DNA of 64,000 nucleotides from Sphaerochaetaceae bacterium (GTDB taxonomy: Bacteria > Spirochaetota > Spirochaetia > Sphaerochaetales > Sphaerochaetaceae): assembly GCA_024405015.1 (NCBI GenBank), contig JAKSPE010000002.1, positions 1 to 64,000 on the forward strand, given 5' to 3'. Below, one piece after another: positions 27,565 to 36,585 of the stretch (its first letter is position 1; each line of letters begins with the position of its first letter). The position numbers and the translations under genes are program-made. The notes beneath the pieces are model-generated. The model saw nothing but the letters and a program-made list of their open reading frames with translations, ran no database searches and was not told where the DNA came from.

Positions 27565-27863
27565 AGGCCAAGTCCATACTGGGACATTGCCTGTCCAGCT
27601 TCTTCCTGGATTCTGTCTCTGACATTCTTGAGAGCGGTGTTCACAGCAGATGTGACCAGAACAGCAAGCATCTCGCTGTTTTCAGGCTTGATGAAAGATG
27701 GGTCGATCTTGAGGCTTTCAATTTCCATGTTGCCGTTGGCTACAGCCTCGATCATGTTGCCACAGGAGTAGCCTGTGCACTTGATGGTTGCGATCTTTGC
27801 CTTCATGGCTTCTGCCTGGCTTCTGATCTCATTCATGTTCTTGAGCAGATCAAATGGGTTCAT
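27561..27863 (-). CDS. ybaB: YbaB/EbfC nucleoid-associated protein
   Basis: A 100-residue DNA-binding protein of the YbaB/EbfC family. It starts MNPFDLLKNMNEIRSQAEAM and has the central GNMEIESLKIDPSF strand and C-terminal helix. In Borrelia the homologue EbfC binds DNA and affects gene expression. It lies directly between dnaX (no gap) and recR (4-bp overlap), the conserved order in many bacteria. Confidence 0.94.
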   Translation of the reverse strand: MNPFDLLKNMNEIRSQAEAMKAKIATIKCTGYSCGNMIEAVANGNMEIESLKIDPSFIKPENSEMLAVLVTSAVNTALKNVRDRIQEEAGQAMSQYGLGL

Positions 27864-29759
27864 CTATTTCTCCTCTCTTCCTGCGAAAGCAATGATGAGG
27901 TCGCTAACGAGGTTTCTCTGCTCGTCGCTCATCTTGGATGCGGATGCTGCCTTCTCAGGTTCTTCAATCTCTTGTTTGGTTTCAGGTTCCTCAACAGCTT
28001 TTGGCTGCTGTACCTGAGGCTTCATCTCGGTAAAAATCTGTTCTGTGGTCTTTGGTGTCGGTGTCTCCTGCACTGGTGGCTCTGGCTGTACTGGTGCAGG
28101 TTCTGCTGTCTGTCTTGCCTCTACAGAAGGCTCGACGCTGGGAGCAGGGGCTGGTGTGTCCTGTCGTTCGGAATAGGAAAGGACAACATTCACATCACTT
28201 CCGACCTTGGCATTGATGTCTTCTCTGATGTTTTTGATGTTTCGATATGCAACCTGATAGAAGAATTTGCTGGTAAAGGTAAGAACAAGGCCATTGTCTG
28301 TGTTCTCAACGGCTTCAACTCCCTGCGGAAGGGCATCGCCCAGAGACTGCATGGTGATGTTTGCCATTGGCTCTGGAGCTGCGGCCTGAACCGGTGCTGG
28401 AGTCTCCTGCTTTGCCACTGGAGCCTCTTCTGGTTCCGGCTGTGGTGCTGGCTTTTGCGGTTCCATCTCAACCTTGGAAACTGGTGTCTCAACAGGTTTC
28501 TGCTCAGCATGCGCAACTGGTTCTGCAACTGGGGCCTGGACTTGGTTGTTGGAATAGGACTCAGGCTCTACCGTTTTCTGGTCGGCCAGAAGTGGGTTCT
28601 GCGGGGAGATGGTTCCGTTGATGAGGTCATTCTTCAGTCGTGCAAGCTGCTCGATGATGCTTGCTGTGGAAGCAACGTAGCGAAGCTTTGACAACTTTGA
28701 GATGGCAAGCTCCAGTTCGAACCTTGGGTTCAAGGAGTAGCGGATATCGCGATAGAGGTTGAGGAACATATCCAAGGCCGCTTCAAGCTGCTCCTCGTTG
28801 AAGGCGTTCTGGATATCGAGAGGGAAGCTTGCGACCTGCTCACCCAGCACGTTCTCGCTTTTGACGCCCTTCTTGATCAGAAGAAGGGAGCGGAAATAGT
28901 CGGTGAAGTCCTTGATGATCTGCTCAATGCTGACGCCCTTTGCCAAAAGGGTGTGGATTTTGTCCAGGGAAGCACTCTGGTTCTTTGCCAGAATGTCCTG
29001 CATGACGGCATTGATTCTGTCAACGCCGACAAGGCCGAGTTTCTCGCGAATCTGTGCCAAGGTGATCTTTCCGTTTGAGAAAGCCACAACCTGGTCAAAC
29101 AGGGTGTAGGCATCGCGCATGGAGCCTGTGGCTTCCTTGGCAACCCAGAACAGTGCCTCGTCCTCTGCCTCGATGCCCATTTCTGATGCGGCTTCGGCAA
29201 GAAGACCCTTGATGGTCTCCAGTGGAATCAGCTGGAAGTTGAACTGCTGGCAGCGGCTGCGAATGGTGGCCGGAACCTTCTGGGTCTCAGTTGTTGCGAA
29301 AATGAAGACGACATACTCAGGTGGCTCCTCAATGGTCTTGAGCAGTGCATTGAAGGCACTCTGTGACAGCATATGGACTTCGTCGATGATGTAGATCTTG
29401 TAGCGGGATGATGTAGGTGGGAACAGAACCTCTTCCTTGATGACACGAACATCGTTGACACCGGTGTTGCTGGCACCGTCGATTTCAATGACATCGAGGT
29501 TGCTGCCCTTGGCGATGCCACGGCAGTTCTCACATTCTCCGCATGGCTCTGCAGTAGGACCGTGCACACAGTTGAGTGCTTTTGCAAGAAGTCTTGCGCT
29601 GGTGGTCTTTCCAACACCTCGCGGGCCGCTGAAAAGGTATGCATGGGCGATTCTGCCCTGCGCGATTGCATTCTTGAGTGTTGAGACTACAAATTCCTGA
29701 CCAGCGAGGCTTTCAAATCTCTGCGGTCTTTTTCTGGTTGCGGTTACTTCATAAGCCAT
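27864..29759 (-). CDS. dnaX: DNA polymerase III subunit tau/gamma
   Basis: A 631-residue clamp-loader ATPase. Walker A is GPRGVGKTT near 45, zinc-binding cysteines appear in CGECENCRG, Walker B is YIIDEVHML, and sensor 1 is FATTETQKV. After residue 370 a long proline/glutamine/glutamate-rich linker precedes a conserved C-terminal part that probably contacts DnaE. I see no A6-G slippery site inside the gene, so only the tau form is predicted. It shares a 154-bp divergent region with the ABC operon. Confidence 0.95.
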   Translation of the reverse strand: MAYEVTATRKRPQRFESLAGQEFVVSTLKNAIAQGRIAHAYLFSGPRGVGKTTSARLLAKALNCVHGPTAEPCGECENCRGIAKGSNLDVIEIDGASNTGVNDVRVIKEEVLFPPTSSRYKIYIIDEVHMLSQSAFNALLKTIEEPPEYVVFIFATTETQKVPATIRSRCQQFNFQLIPLETIKGLLAEAASEMGIEAEDEALFWVAKEATGSMRDAYTLFDQVVAFSNGKITLAQIREKLGLVGVDRINAVMQDILAKNQSASLDKIHTLLAKGVSIEQIIKDFTDYFRSLLLIKKGVKSENVLGEQVASFPLDIQNAFNEEQLEAALDMFLNLYRDIRYSLNPRFELELAISKLSKLRYVASTASIIEQLARLKNDLINGTISPQNPLLADQKTVEPESYSNNQVQAPVAEPVAHAEQKPVETPVSKVEMEPQKPAPQPEPEEAPVAKQETPAPVQAAAPEPMANITMQSLGDALPQGVEAVENTDNGLVLTFTSKFFYQVAYRNIKNIREDINAKVGSDVNVVLSYSERQDTPAPAPSVEPSVEARQTAEPAPVQPEPPVQETPTPKTTEQIFTEMKPQVQQPKAVEEPETKQEIEEPEKAASASKMSDEQRNLVSDLIIAFAGREEK

Positions 29760-29787
29760 ACTTAATATGATATCAAATATTCAAGTA

Positions 29788-29826
29788 ATAGACTACTTTA
29801 AATTCTTGAATCCTCGCGTAGTCTAT
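29788..29826. promoter_or_regulatory. Inverted repeat over the ABC-operon promoter
   Basis: ATAGACTAC at 29788-29796 and GTAGTCTAT at 29818-29826 are perfect inverted repeats. The second arm lies inside the promoter spacer, which is a suitable place for a repressor. Confidence 0.5.
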
Positions 29827-29834
29827 GCAATAAT
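29806..29834 (+). promoter_or_regulatory. Promoter of the iron-type ABC operon
   Basis: TTGAAT, a 17-base spacer and AATAAT, 80 bases before the start codon of the binding-protein gene. Confidence 0.6.
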
Positions 29835-29913
29835 CAAAAACTACAATTCGGAAAAAGAATTGGTTAAGTTGCATTTCAATTTGGCTTTTCAAAAGGAGGC
29901 CATAGGAGGAAAA

Positions 29914-30963
29914 ATGAAAAAACTTACAGTTGTACTGCTCGTTCTCGCAGTAGCAGTTGCTGGTGTCTTCGCTCAGTCTGCAGCAGAGACAAATTCAGGA
30001 AAGGTTGGCGGAAACCTCGTCATCTATTCTCCAAACTCAGATGCTCTTGTTGAAGCAGCATATGTTTTCGGTGAGACATACGGAATCACAGTTGATGTTC
30101 TTTCCATGGGATCTGGTGAGGTCGCAGAAAGAGTCGTTTCTGAGGCTGGCAACCCACAGGCTGACGTCTGGTACGGTGGTGTTAACTTCGCAAACGGTAA
30201 CAAGTATGCTTCTTACTTCGAGCCATATGTTGCAGCTGGCAACGAGAAGCTCCCTGAGGCTTATCAGAACCAGAACGGTTGTGTCACAAGATACTGCCTC
30301 GACGGATCTGCAGCTCTGCTGATCAACGTTGATGTCTTCAAGCAGCTCGGACTTAACCCAGATGAGTTCAAGGGTTACAACGACCTTCTCAGACCAGAGC
30401 TCAAGGGCCACATCGCTATGGGTAACGCAGCATCTTCTTCCTCTGCTTGGGCAGAGCTCACAAACATGCTCCTTGTCATGGGCGAGAAACCATATGACGA
30501 AGCAGCTTGGGCATGGGTCGAGAAGTTCTGTGCACAGCTCAACGGAACAATCCTCAGCTCCTCTTCTGCAATTTACAAGGGAACTGTTAATGGCGAGTAT
30601 GCAGTTGGTGTCTCCTACGAGGATCCATGTGTTGGTCTTCTCGAGAACGGTGCAACAAACGTCAGACTCGTTTACCCAACAGAAGGTGCAGTATGGCTCC
30701 CAGCTGGTGCAGCAATCCTCAAGGGTGCTAAGAACATGAGCAATGCTAAGCTGTTCATGGATTGGCTCATCTCTGATGCAGGACAGGCTGAGATCGGAAA
30801 GACAACAGCTAGACCTGTTAACCCAGCAATCACAAACACATCTGCTAACATGCCAGCATTCGCAACAATCAACGTAGCTTACGAAGATCTCGCTTTCTGT
30901 GCTGATCACAAGGCTGAGTGGCAGTCAAGATTCGCTGATATTGTACAGAAGACATCAAAGTAA
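29914..30963 (+). CDS. Periplasmic Fe3+-type ABC solute-binding protein
   Basis: A 349-residue exported binding protein. The signal peptide MKKLTVVLLVLAVAVAGVFA has a likely cleavage before QSA and no lipobox cysteine. The mature protein belongs to the iron/polyamine-like binding cluster, with SGEVAERVVSEAGNPQADV and VWYGG typical of Fe3+ binding relatives. The frame is open 49 codons upstream; I chose the ATG at 29914 because AGGAGG lies four bases before it. The ATPase and fused permease follow. Other anionic ligands cannot be excluded. Confidence 0.88.
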   Translation: MKKLTVVLLVLAVAVAGVFAQSAAETNSGKVGGNLVIYSPNSDALVEAAYVFGETYGITVDVLSMGSGEVAERVVSEAGNPQADVWYGGVNFANGNKYASYFEPYVAAGNEKLPEAYQNQNGCVTRYCLDGSAALLINVDVFKQLGLNPDEFKGYNDLLRPELKGHIAMGNAASSSSAWAELTNMLLVMGEKPYDEAAWAWVEKFCAQLNGTILSSSSAIYKGTVNGEYAVGVSYEDPCVGLLENGATNVRLVYPTEGAVWLPAGAAILKGAKNMSNAKLFMDWLISDAGQAEIGKTTARPVNPAITNTSANMPAFATINVAYEDLAFCADHKAEWQSRFADIVQKTSK

Positions 30964-30987
30964 TTTGACGAAAGAGAGGTCAGAACC

Positions 30988-32115
30988 GTGAGTGTAAACA
31001 TCAAAATCAGAGATGCCGTCAAGAAGTACGGCAACAACACAATCATTTCTGACTTATCACTGGATATCAAGGAGGGTGAGTTCTTCACCCTCCTTGGTCC
31101 ATCCGGATGTGGTAAGACAACACTTTTGCGCATGATTGCAGGATTCAACTCAATCGAAGGTGGAGATTTCTACTTCAGTGAGAAGAGAATCAACGACATG
31201 GATCCAGTCAAGAGAAACATTGGTATGGTGTTCCAGAACTATGCCATTTTCCCTAACATGACAGTTGAGAAGAACGTTGCTTTCGGTCTCAAGAACAGAA
31301 AACTCCCAAAAGAGGAGATCAAGGCCAAAACAGACCAGTTCCTTAAGCTCATGAAGATTGAGGAATACCGCGATCGTATGCCTGAAAGACTGTCCGGTGG
31401 ACAGCAGCAGCGTGTTGCCTTGGCAAGAGCTCTTGCAATCACACCAGATGTCCTTCTCATGGATGAGCCACTTTCCAACCTGGATGCCAAGCTCAGAGTT
31501 GAGATGAGAACCGTCATCAAGGAGATCCAGAACAGCATCGGTATCACATGTGTCTACGTTACACACGACCAGGAAGAGGCTATGGCAGTCTCCGACAGAA
31601 TCGCTGTCATGAACCATGGCGACATCCAGCAGATTGGAACTCCTAAGATCCTTTACCAGAGACCTGCAAATCTGTTTGTTGCAACCTTCATCGGAAGAAC
31701 AAACGTCATCAATGCAGAGCTCAAGGTCAAGAATGGAAAGACAATGCTCGCCCTGCCTGGCTATGAGGTGGAGATGAACAACATCCTCAAAGATGAGGCT
31801 AAGGACCGCAAGGTCATCGCTTCCATCAGACCAGAGGAGCTTGTCGTTAACAAGGATGCAACCGAAGGTATCAAGGCCACTGTCGACGATGCCGTCTTCC
31901 TTGGACTCAACACCCATTACTTCGTACATTTCGAGAATGGCGAGAAAGCAGAGATCATCCAGGAGTCTCTCATTGACAGCATCATCGAGAAGGGTACAGA
32001 GATCTATCTCGGCGTCAAGACAGAGAAGATCAACGTCTTTGATGAGGAAGGAAACAAGAACCTCGTTGAGGGTGTCCTGAACGATTACGATGTCTACAGA
32101 AACGGAGACAAGTGA
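30988..32115 (+). CDS. ABC importer ATPase (FbpC/PotA-like)
   Basis: A 375-residue ATPase energising the importer. Walker A is GPSGCGKTT, the signature is LSGGQQQRVALARAL, Walker B is VLLMDEPLSNLD and the switch is YVTHDQEE. A C-terminal TOBE-like regulatory domain starts near 240. It begins with GTG after AGAGAGG, 24 bp after the binding-protein gene. Its stop overlaps the permease start in TGATG. Confidence 0.92.
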   Translation: MSVNIKIRDAVKKYGNNTIISDLSLDIKEGEFFTLLGPSGCGKTTLLRMIAGFNSIEGGDFYFSEKRINDMDPVKRNIGMVFQNYAIFPNMTVEKNVAFGLKNRKLPKEEIKAKTDQFLKLMKIEEYRDRMPERLSGGQQQRVALARALAITPDVLLMDEPLSNLDAKLRVEMRTVIKEIQNSIGITCVYVTHDQEEAMAVSDRIAVMNHGDIQQIGTPKILYQRPANLFVATFIGRTNVINAELKVKNGKTMLALPGYEVEMNNILKDEAKDRKVIASIRPEELVVNKDATEGIKATVDDAVFLGLNTHYFVHFENGEKAEIIQESLIDSIIEKGTEIYLGVKTEKINVFDEEGNKNLVEGVLNDYDVYRNGDK

Positions 32116-33770
32116 TGGCAGAGCAGAAAGTAAAGAAAGGAAAAGACGTTTGGAGCCTTGTCACACTCGCTGTGTTTGCTCTGTATGCTGTCTTCCTTAT
32201 CTATCCATTGTTCATACTGCTGAAGCAGGCTGTCTATGTTGACGGACATTTTACCATGTCTGCCTTCAAGGAGTTCTTCAGCAAGAGCTACAACGTCAAT
32301 ACCATCTTCAACAGCTTGAAGGTTACCATTACCACAACGGTCATTTCTCTGGCTATCGGTATTCCATTGGCATACTTCTACCAGATGTATGAAATCAAGG
32401 GTAAGTCCGTTCTTCAGGTTCTGGTCATTCTGTGTAGTATGAGCGCCCCATTCATCGGTGCATACTCCTGGATTGTCCTTCTTGGAAGAAATGGTATCAT
32501 CTCAAAGTTCATCCTGAAGCTCACAGGAATCCAGATCGGCAGCATCTACGGTTTCAAGGGTATCGTCCTTGTCCTGTCCCTGCAGCTGTTCCCACTTGTG
32601 TTCCTGTATCTGTGTGGTGCACTGAAGAACATCGACAACTCCCTGCTTGAGGCCTCTGAGAACATGGGCTGCAGCGGAGCCAAGAGATTCTTCAAGGTTG
32701 TCATTCCTCTTTGTATGCCAACCATCATCGCAGCAACACTTCTGGTTTTCATGAGAGCTTTCGCAGACTTCGGAACACCACTTCTCATTGGTGAGGGTTA
32801 CCGAACATTCCCGGTTGTCATCTACGATGCCTACTTTGCAGAAACCGGTAGCAACCATACCTTCGGTGCTGCTGTCTCTGTCATTGCCATCGCCATTACA
32901 GCTGTGATCTTCCTGATCCAGAGATACATCAACAACAGACACAGATTCACCATGAACGCCATGCACTCCATCGAAAGAAAGGAGATCCACGGTGTCAAGG
33001 CAGTTCTTGTGAACTTCTATTGCTGGTTTGTCGTGTTCCTGTCATTCCTGCCACAGATCTATGTCATCTACTCATCTTTCCAGAAGACAAGCGGAAAGCT
33101 GTTCGTCAAGGGCTATTCCCTCGACAGCTACAAGTTCGCATTCTCACACCTGAAGAAGGCAATTCCTAACACCTTCCTCATTGGTCTTGGTGCACTTGCA
33201 TTCGTCATTGTCCTGGCAATTCTGATTGCATATCTGGTCGTCAGAAGAAGCAATGCTGCAAACAAGGTCATTGATACCATTTCAATGATCCCATACATCA
33301 TTCCAGGTTCTGTCGTTGGTATCGCACTGATTCTGGCTTTCAACAAGAAGCCGATTATGCTTACCGGTACTGCAACCATCATGATCATTGCTCTGATCAT
33401 CCGAAGAATCCCATACACCATCCGATCTTCTGTTGCAACACTGCAGCAGATTCCGATGTCCATTGAGGAAGCTGCCATCAGCCTTGGCTCCAGCAAACTC
33501 AAGACATTCTTCCAGATCACAGTTCCTATGATGGGTAACGGTATCATGAGTGGTGCAATCCTCTCATGGGTTACCATCATCACAGAGCTGTCAACAGCAA
33601 TCATCCTGTACAACCTGAACACCATCACGCTTACACTTGCGGTCTACACCTATGTAAGCCGTGGAAACTACGGAATTGCAGCAGCCTATGCTACAATCCT
33701 GACAATGTCTACAATCATTTCTCTGCTTGTATACATGAAGGCAACAGGAAACAAGGAAGTCGCTCTGTAA
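32115..33770 (+). CDS. ABC importer fused permease (FbpB-like)
   Basis: A 551-residue inner-membrane protein with two complete permease halves of about six helices each. Each half has an EAA loop that contacts the ATPase: EASENMGCSGAKRFFKVVIP near 180 and EAAISLGSSKLKTFFQITVP near 455. This double permease is usual in Fe3+ (FbpB/AfuB) systems. It starts in the TGATG overlap and is the last gene of the operon. Confidence 0.92.
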   Translation: MAEQKVKKGKDVWSLVTLAVFALYAVFLIYPLFILLKQAVYVDGHFTMSAFKEFFSKSYNVNTIFNSLKVTITTTVISLAIGIPLAYFYQMYEIKGKSVLQVLVILCSMSAPFIGAYSWIVLLGRNGIISKFILKLTGIQIGSIYGFKGIVLVLSLQLFPLVFLYLCGALKNIDNSLLEASENMGCSGAKRFFKVVIPLCMPTIIAATLLVFMRAFADFGTPLLIGEGYRTFPVVIYDAYFAETGSNHTFGAAVSVIAIAITAVIFLIQRYINNRHRFTMNAMHSIERKEIHGVKAVLVNFYCWFVVFLSFLPQIYVIYSSFQKTSGKLFVKGYSLDSYKFAFSHLKKAIPNTFLIGLGALAFVIVLAILIAYLVVRRSNAANKVIDTISMIPYIIPGSVVGIALILAFNKKPIMLTGTATIMIIALIIRRIPYTIRSSVATLQQIPMSIEEAAISLGSSKLKTFFQITVPMMGNGIMSGAILSWVTIITELSTAIILYNLNTITLTLAVYTYVSRGNYGIAAAYATILTMSTIISLLVYMKATGNKEVAL

Positions 33771-33792
33771 GATCCGTTTTACAGGCATTCTG

Positions 33793-33822
33793 GTGGAGGC
33801 TCAAACGAGCCTCCATTTTTTA
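33793..33822 (+). terminator. Terminator of the ABC operon
   Basis: GGAGGCTC, loop AAAC, GAGCCTCC, then a T-rich tail. The next 190 bases up to the SRP RNA hold nothing I can name. Confidence 0.92.
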
Positions 33823-34015
33823 TATTTCCAAGCCAGGGATAATAATAGGACAGATAGAACAGAACAACACAGATTCTCAAAAGTAAAATCATCTTGCTCA
33901 TGACGTTTCATGGGCTTGATGGCGCTGTTGAGGCTGATGAGCATGATTGAATTGATGGGATTCATAGGGCTGTTGGCGTTGATAAGACTCATGGTAAAAA
34001 TCCGCCAACAAAAAA

Positions 34016-34112
34016 GGGACAAATCACCTGCGTCTCCCCGGCTAACCGCATACCGTTGCTACCTCCCGGTCCTGGCGGGGTTTTGCGGCGCCGACAGCAC
34101 AGAATCTGTCCC
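34016..34112 (-). ncRNA. ffs: Signal recognition particle 4.5S RNA
   Basis: A 97-nt minus-strand RNA. GGGACA at the 5' end pairs with TGTCCC at the 3' end, directly followed by TTTTTT, so the molecule forms its own terminator. The core GCCAGGACCGGGAGGTAGCA is the Ffh-binding domain, with a GNRA-type GGGA tetraloop and the conserved AGCA side of the internal loop. It lies four bases downstream of tRNA-Ser and probably shares its transcript. Confidence 0.93.
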
Positions 34113-34116
34113 AGTT

Positions 34117-34202
34117 CGGAGAGAGGGGGATTCGAACCCCCGAAGGCTTTTGACCTTACACGACTTCCAATCGTGCACCTTCGACCACTCGGACATCTCT
34201 CC
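34117..34202 (-). tRNA. tRNA-Ser (GGA)
   Basis: An 86-nt class II tRNA with acceptor GGAGAGA/TCTCTCC, discriminator G, a long variable arm and anticodon loop TTGGAAG, giving GGA for UCC/UCU codons. The 3' CCA is not encoded. It is co-oriented with and immediately before the SRP RNA. Confidence 0.96.
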
Positions 34203-34217
34203 ATTGATAACAAAATG

Positions 34218-34246
34218 AATATATCAAAAACTTTGATTGACATCAA
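34218..34246 (-). promoter_or_regulatory. Promoter of tRNA-Ser(GGA)-ffs
   Basis: On the minus strand TTGATG, a 17-base spacer and TATATT, 16 bases before the tRNA. Confidence 0.7.
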
Positions 34247-34255
34247 GTGCTACAG

Positions 34256-35617
34256 TCAAAGCTTTGAAATAAGCGTGCCTTTTGTTGCCTGTTTTTTGAT
34301 ATGAACGAGCATTGCCATGCCCATTATGATCTGAATGACGGATGCACAAGGGGTGCTGAGCCCGATGAGGAACAGGGAAGTGTTCTTGAAATTGCTGAAC
34401 AGAATAGCCAGTGGCGTTCGGATGCAGAAGGCGCTGAAGATTCCCTGGAACATGACAAACGTCGTTTTTCCATAGCCGTTGAAATAGCCGATCATACAGA
34501 ACAGGAACGGTGTGAGCATGCAGTCGATTCCGTAGGCCTTGAGGTAACTATGGGCAGCAGCGACAACCTCAGGCTCGTTGTCAAACAGCATGGCCAGCAT
34601 ATCGCCATGGAAGAACGCCATGTAGAACATGAAGACGCCAAAGCATACGGAAGTGAGAATGCCATAGAAAAGTGCCTTGGAGGCCCTCTGTGGCTTTTCT
34701 GCGCCGATGTTCTGTGCGACGAATGCGGTCATGGCCTGCGCAAAGGCAGAAGGCACCAACATGATGAAAGAACACACCTTCTCACCAACGCCGATTCCTG
34801 CCGAGGCGACAAGGCTGATGCGGTTGACTACAGCCTGGATGACAAGGAAGGAGAAACCGACAAGAAGATCTGACAGTGCAATCGGAAAACCGATGCGAAG
34901 TTGTGTCTTTGCAATGGACATGTCAAGTTTCAGGTCCTTGCGTGAGAACTCGATAGGAAGCTGCTTTCTGCGAATCAGGAGGAACGAAGTGATGACGCTC
35001 ACCGCCTGACTTAACACGGTTGCAAGGGCAGCACCAGAGGCACCTAAGTGGAACACAGCAACAAAAAGAAGGTCACAGACGATGTTCAGCACACAGGAGA
35101 TGGCAACGGTAACCAGCGGTGTGACTGAATCTCCGATTCCGCGGAAAATGCTTCCGAGAATGTTGTAGGCGGTAATGAAAATCAGGCCTGCAAAGCAGAT
35201 TCTCAGATAGGAGACGGTGTTGGAAAAGGCCTCTGTCGGGGCATTGAGCGCATTTGCCAGCATTGGGGAAAGTGGAATCGTGATGGCTGTCATGACACAA
35301 GCCAGAAAAAGGAAGAAGACGATGCCTGTTCCGATTGCCTTGCCGGCTTCTCTTGGTCGCTGCTCGCCGATGCGGTTTCCGACCATGACGGTTACACCCA
35401 TGGAAAGGCCTGTGATCAGGTTTGTGACGGTGTGCAGCAGCTGGCTTCCGGTTGAGACACCTGAGACATCAGCTGTGGATGCGAACTGACCTACGACAAT
35501 GAGGTCAACGGCTCCGTAGAGCGACTGCAGAAACAAGGCAAAGAGAACCGGAACGGCAAAGCGGATAAGGGTTGTGAAGATTCCGCCTTCTGTGAGATTT
35601 GTATTTTTCTGGACCAT
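34256..35617 (-). CDS. MATE-family efflux transporter
   Basis: A 453-residue inner-membrane antiporter of the MATE family with about twelve helices in two similar halves. The N-terminal half shows VPVLFALFLQSLYGAVDLIV, and ISLVASAGIGVGEKVCSFIM is in the second half. Members export cationic drugs or metabolites using Na+ or H+. The natural substrate is unknown. It is preceded by the DegV terminator and so is probably transcribed on its own. A second MATE gene lies at 51232. Confidence 0.92.
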   Translation of the reverse strand: MVQKNTNLTEGGIFTTLIRFAVPVLFALFLQSLYGAVDLIVVGQFASTADVSGVSTGSQLLHTVTNLITGLSMGVTVMVGNRIGEQRPREAGKAIGTGIVFFLFLACVMTAITIPLSPMLANALNAPTEAFSNTVSYLRICFAGLIFITAYNILGSIFRGIGDSVTPLVTVAISCVLNIVCDLLFVAVFHLGASGAALATVLSQAVSVITSFLLIRRKQLPIEFSRKDLKLDMSIAKTQLRIGFPIALSDLLVGFSFLVIQAVVNRISLVASAGIGVGEKVCSFIMLVPSAFAQAMTAFVAQNIGAEKPQRASKALFYGILTSVCFGVFMFYMAFFHGDMLAMLFDNEPEVVAAAHSYLKAYGIDCMLTPFLFCMIGYFNGYGKTTFVMFQGIFSAFCIRTPLAILFSNFKNTSLFLIGLSTPCASVIQIIMGMAMLVHIKKQATKGTLISKL

Positions 35618-35625
35618 AAACTACC

Positions 35626-35654
35626 TAAAAGAAAAGAGAGTCTTGCGACTCTCC
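35626..35654 (-). terminator. Terminator after degV
   Basis: On the minus strand GAGAGTC, loop GCAA, GACTCTC, then a T-rich tail. It separates the MscS-DegV unit from the MATE gene. Confidence 0.85.
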
Positions 35655-35694
35655 AATCTTTCCCAAAAATCGGGTTTTCTTCAATAGCAAAAAA

Positions 35695-36585
35695 TCATTC
35701 GCCTTTGAAAGTGACTTCCTTTCCAAATCCGAAGATACAGACAGTTCCTGGTCCTGTAGCGATACCGACGATAGGGCCGAAGTCTCCGATTTTGAATGAC
35801 TTTGGTTTGACGCCTCTGGCCTCGACAAGTTCCTGCAGGTGCAAGGCATCCTCTTTGCAGTCAGCGTGCATGATGTAGACATTCTGTGTCTCCGGCTCTT
35901 CAATGGCCGCACAGAAAAGGTCTGCTACTCTGTTCAGGCTGGCCTCACGTCCACGAATCTGTCCAAGTGCTGCCTGGCGACCTACCACATCGGCGGTGAG
36001 AATCGGCTTCAGGTTCAACAGGTTTCCCAAAATGGCTGCGGAGGCATTGATGCGGTTTGCTCGTGAAAGGTAGGTGAGGGTTCCGACTGCAGCGTACTGG
36101 TTGAGTCTGTTTCTAAGTGCCTTTGTGTTTTCAACGATTTCGTCAAAGGTAAGGCCGTCCTGAATCATCTTTCCAGTCTTTTCGGCAATCAGACCAATTC
36201 CCATGGATGCATTGTAGGAATCGATGACTTCGATTCTTGCATCTGGGTATTCATCCAGAACCTTCTCGGCGATGCGACGGGCTTTCACAATGGTCTTGGA
36301 AAGAACCTCAGGACATGCCAGGTAAATGATGTCACAATCCTTTTTCACATAGCTGACCATTTTTCTGTAGATGTTCAGCTCGAGAGCTGGAAGTGTGTAC
36401 AAGTGGTCTCCATCACGAAGGCCATCGTACAGCTCTGATGGTGTGATGCTTCTCCAGTCGAGGTCAGCTTCTCGCTCCTCACCGTTTTTCATGAAGTTGA
36501 AGCGGAAATAGGAGATGTCATACTTGTCTCTGATTTTCTTTGGCAGGTCAGAACAGGAATCTGTGAACAGTTTGATCTCTCTCAT
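35695..36585 (-). CDS. DegV-family fatty-acid-binding protein
   Basis: A 296-residue DegV-family protein. The N-terminal motif FTDSCSDLP and the C-terminal TGPGTVCIFGFG are typical. Homologues bind fatty acids, and FakB members present them to the kinase FakA. The usual TSQPS-like loop is replaced by TLPALEL, so ligand preference may differ. No fakA gene is in this window. It overlaps the MscS-fusion gene by 4 bp at ATGA, which implies coupled production with that membrane protein. Confidence 0.88.
   Translation of the reverse strand: MREIKLFTDSCSDLPKKIRDKYDISYFRFNFMKNGEEREADLDWRSITPSELYDGLRDGDHLYTLPALELNIYRKMVSYVKKDCDIIYLACPEVLSKTIVKARRIAEKVLDEYPDARIEVIDSYNASMGIGLIAEKTGKMIQDGLTFDEIVENTKALRNRLNQYAAVGTLTYLSRANRINASAAILGNLLNLKPILTADVVGRQAALGQIRGREASLNRVADLFCAAIEEPETQNVYIMHADCKEDALHLQELVEARGVKPKSFKIGDFGPIVGIATGPGTVCIFGFGKEVTFKGE

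Noticed and set aside
33801..34022. 73-residue minus-strand frame after the ABC operon terminator
   Set aside because: It overlaps the terminator stem and the SRP RNA tail and consists of low-complexity repeats (Ser, Asn, Pro, Ile).
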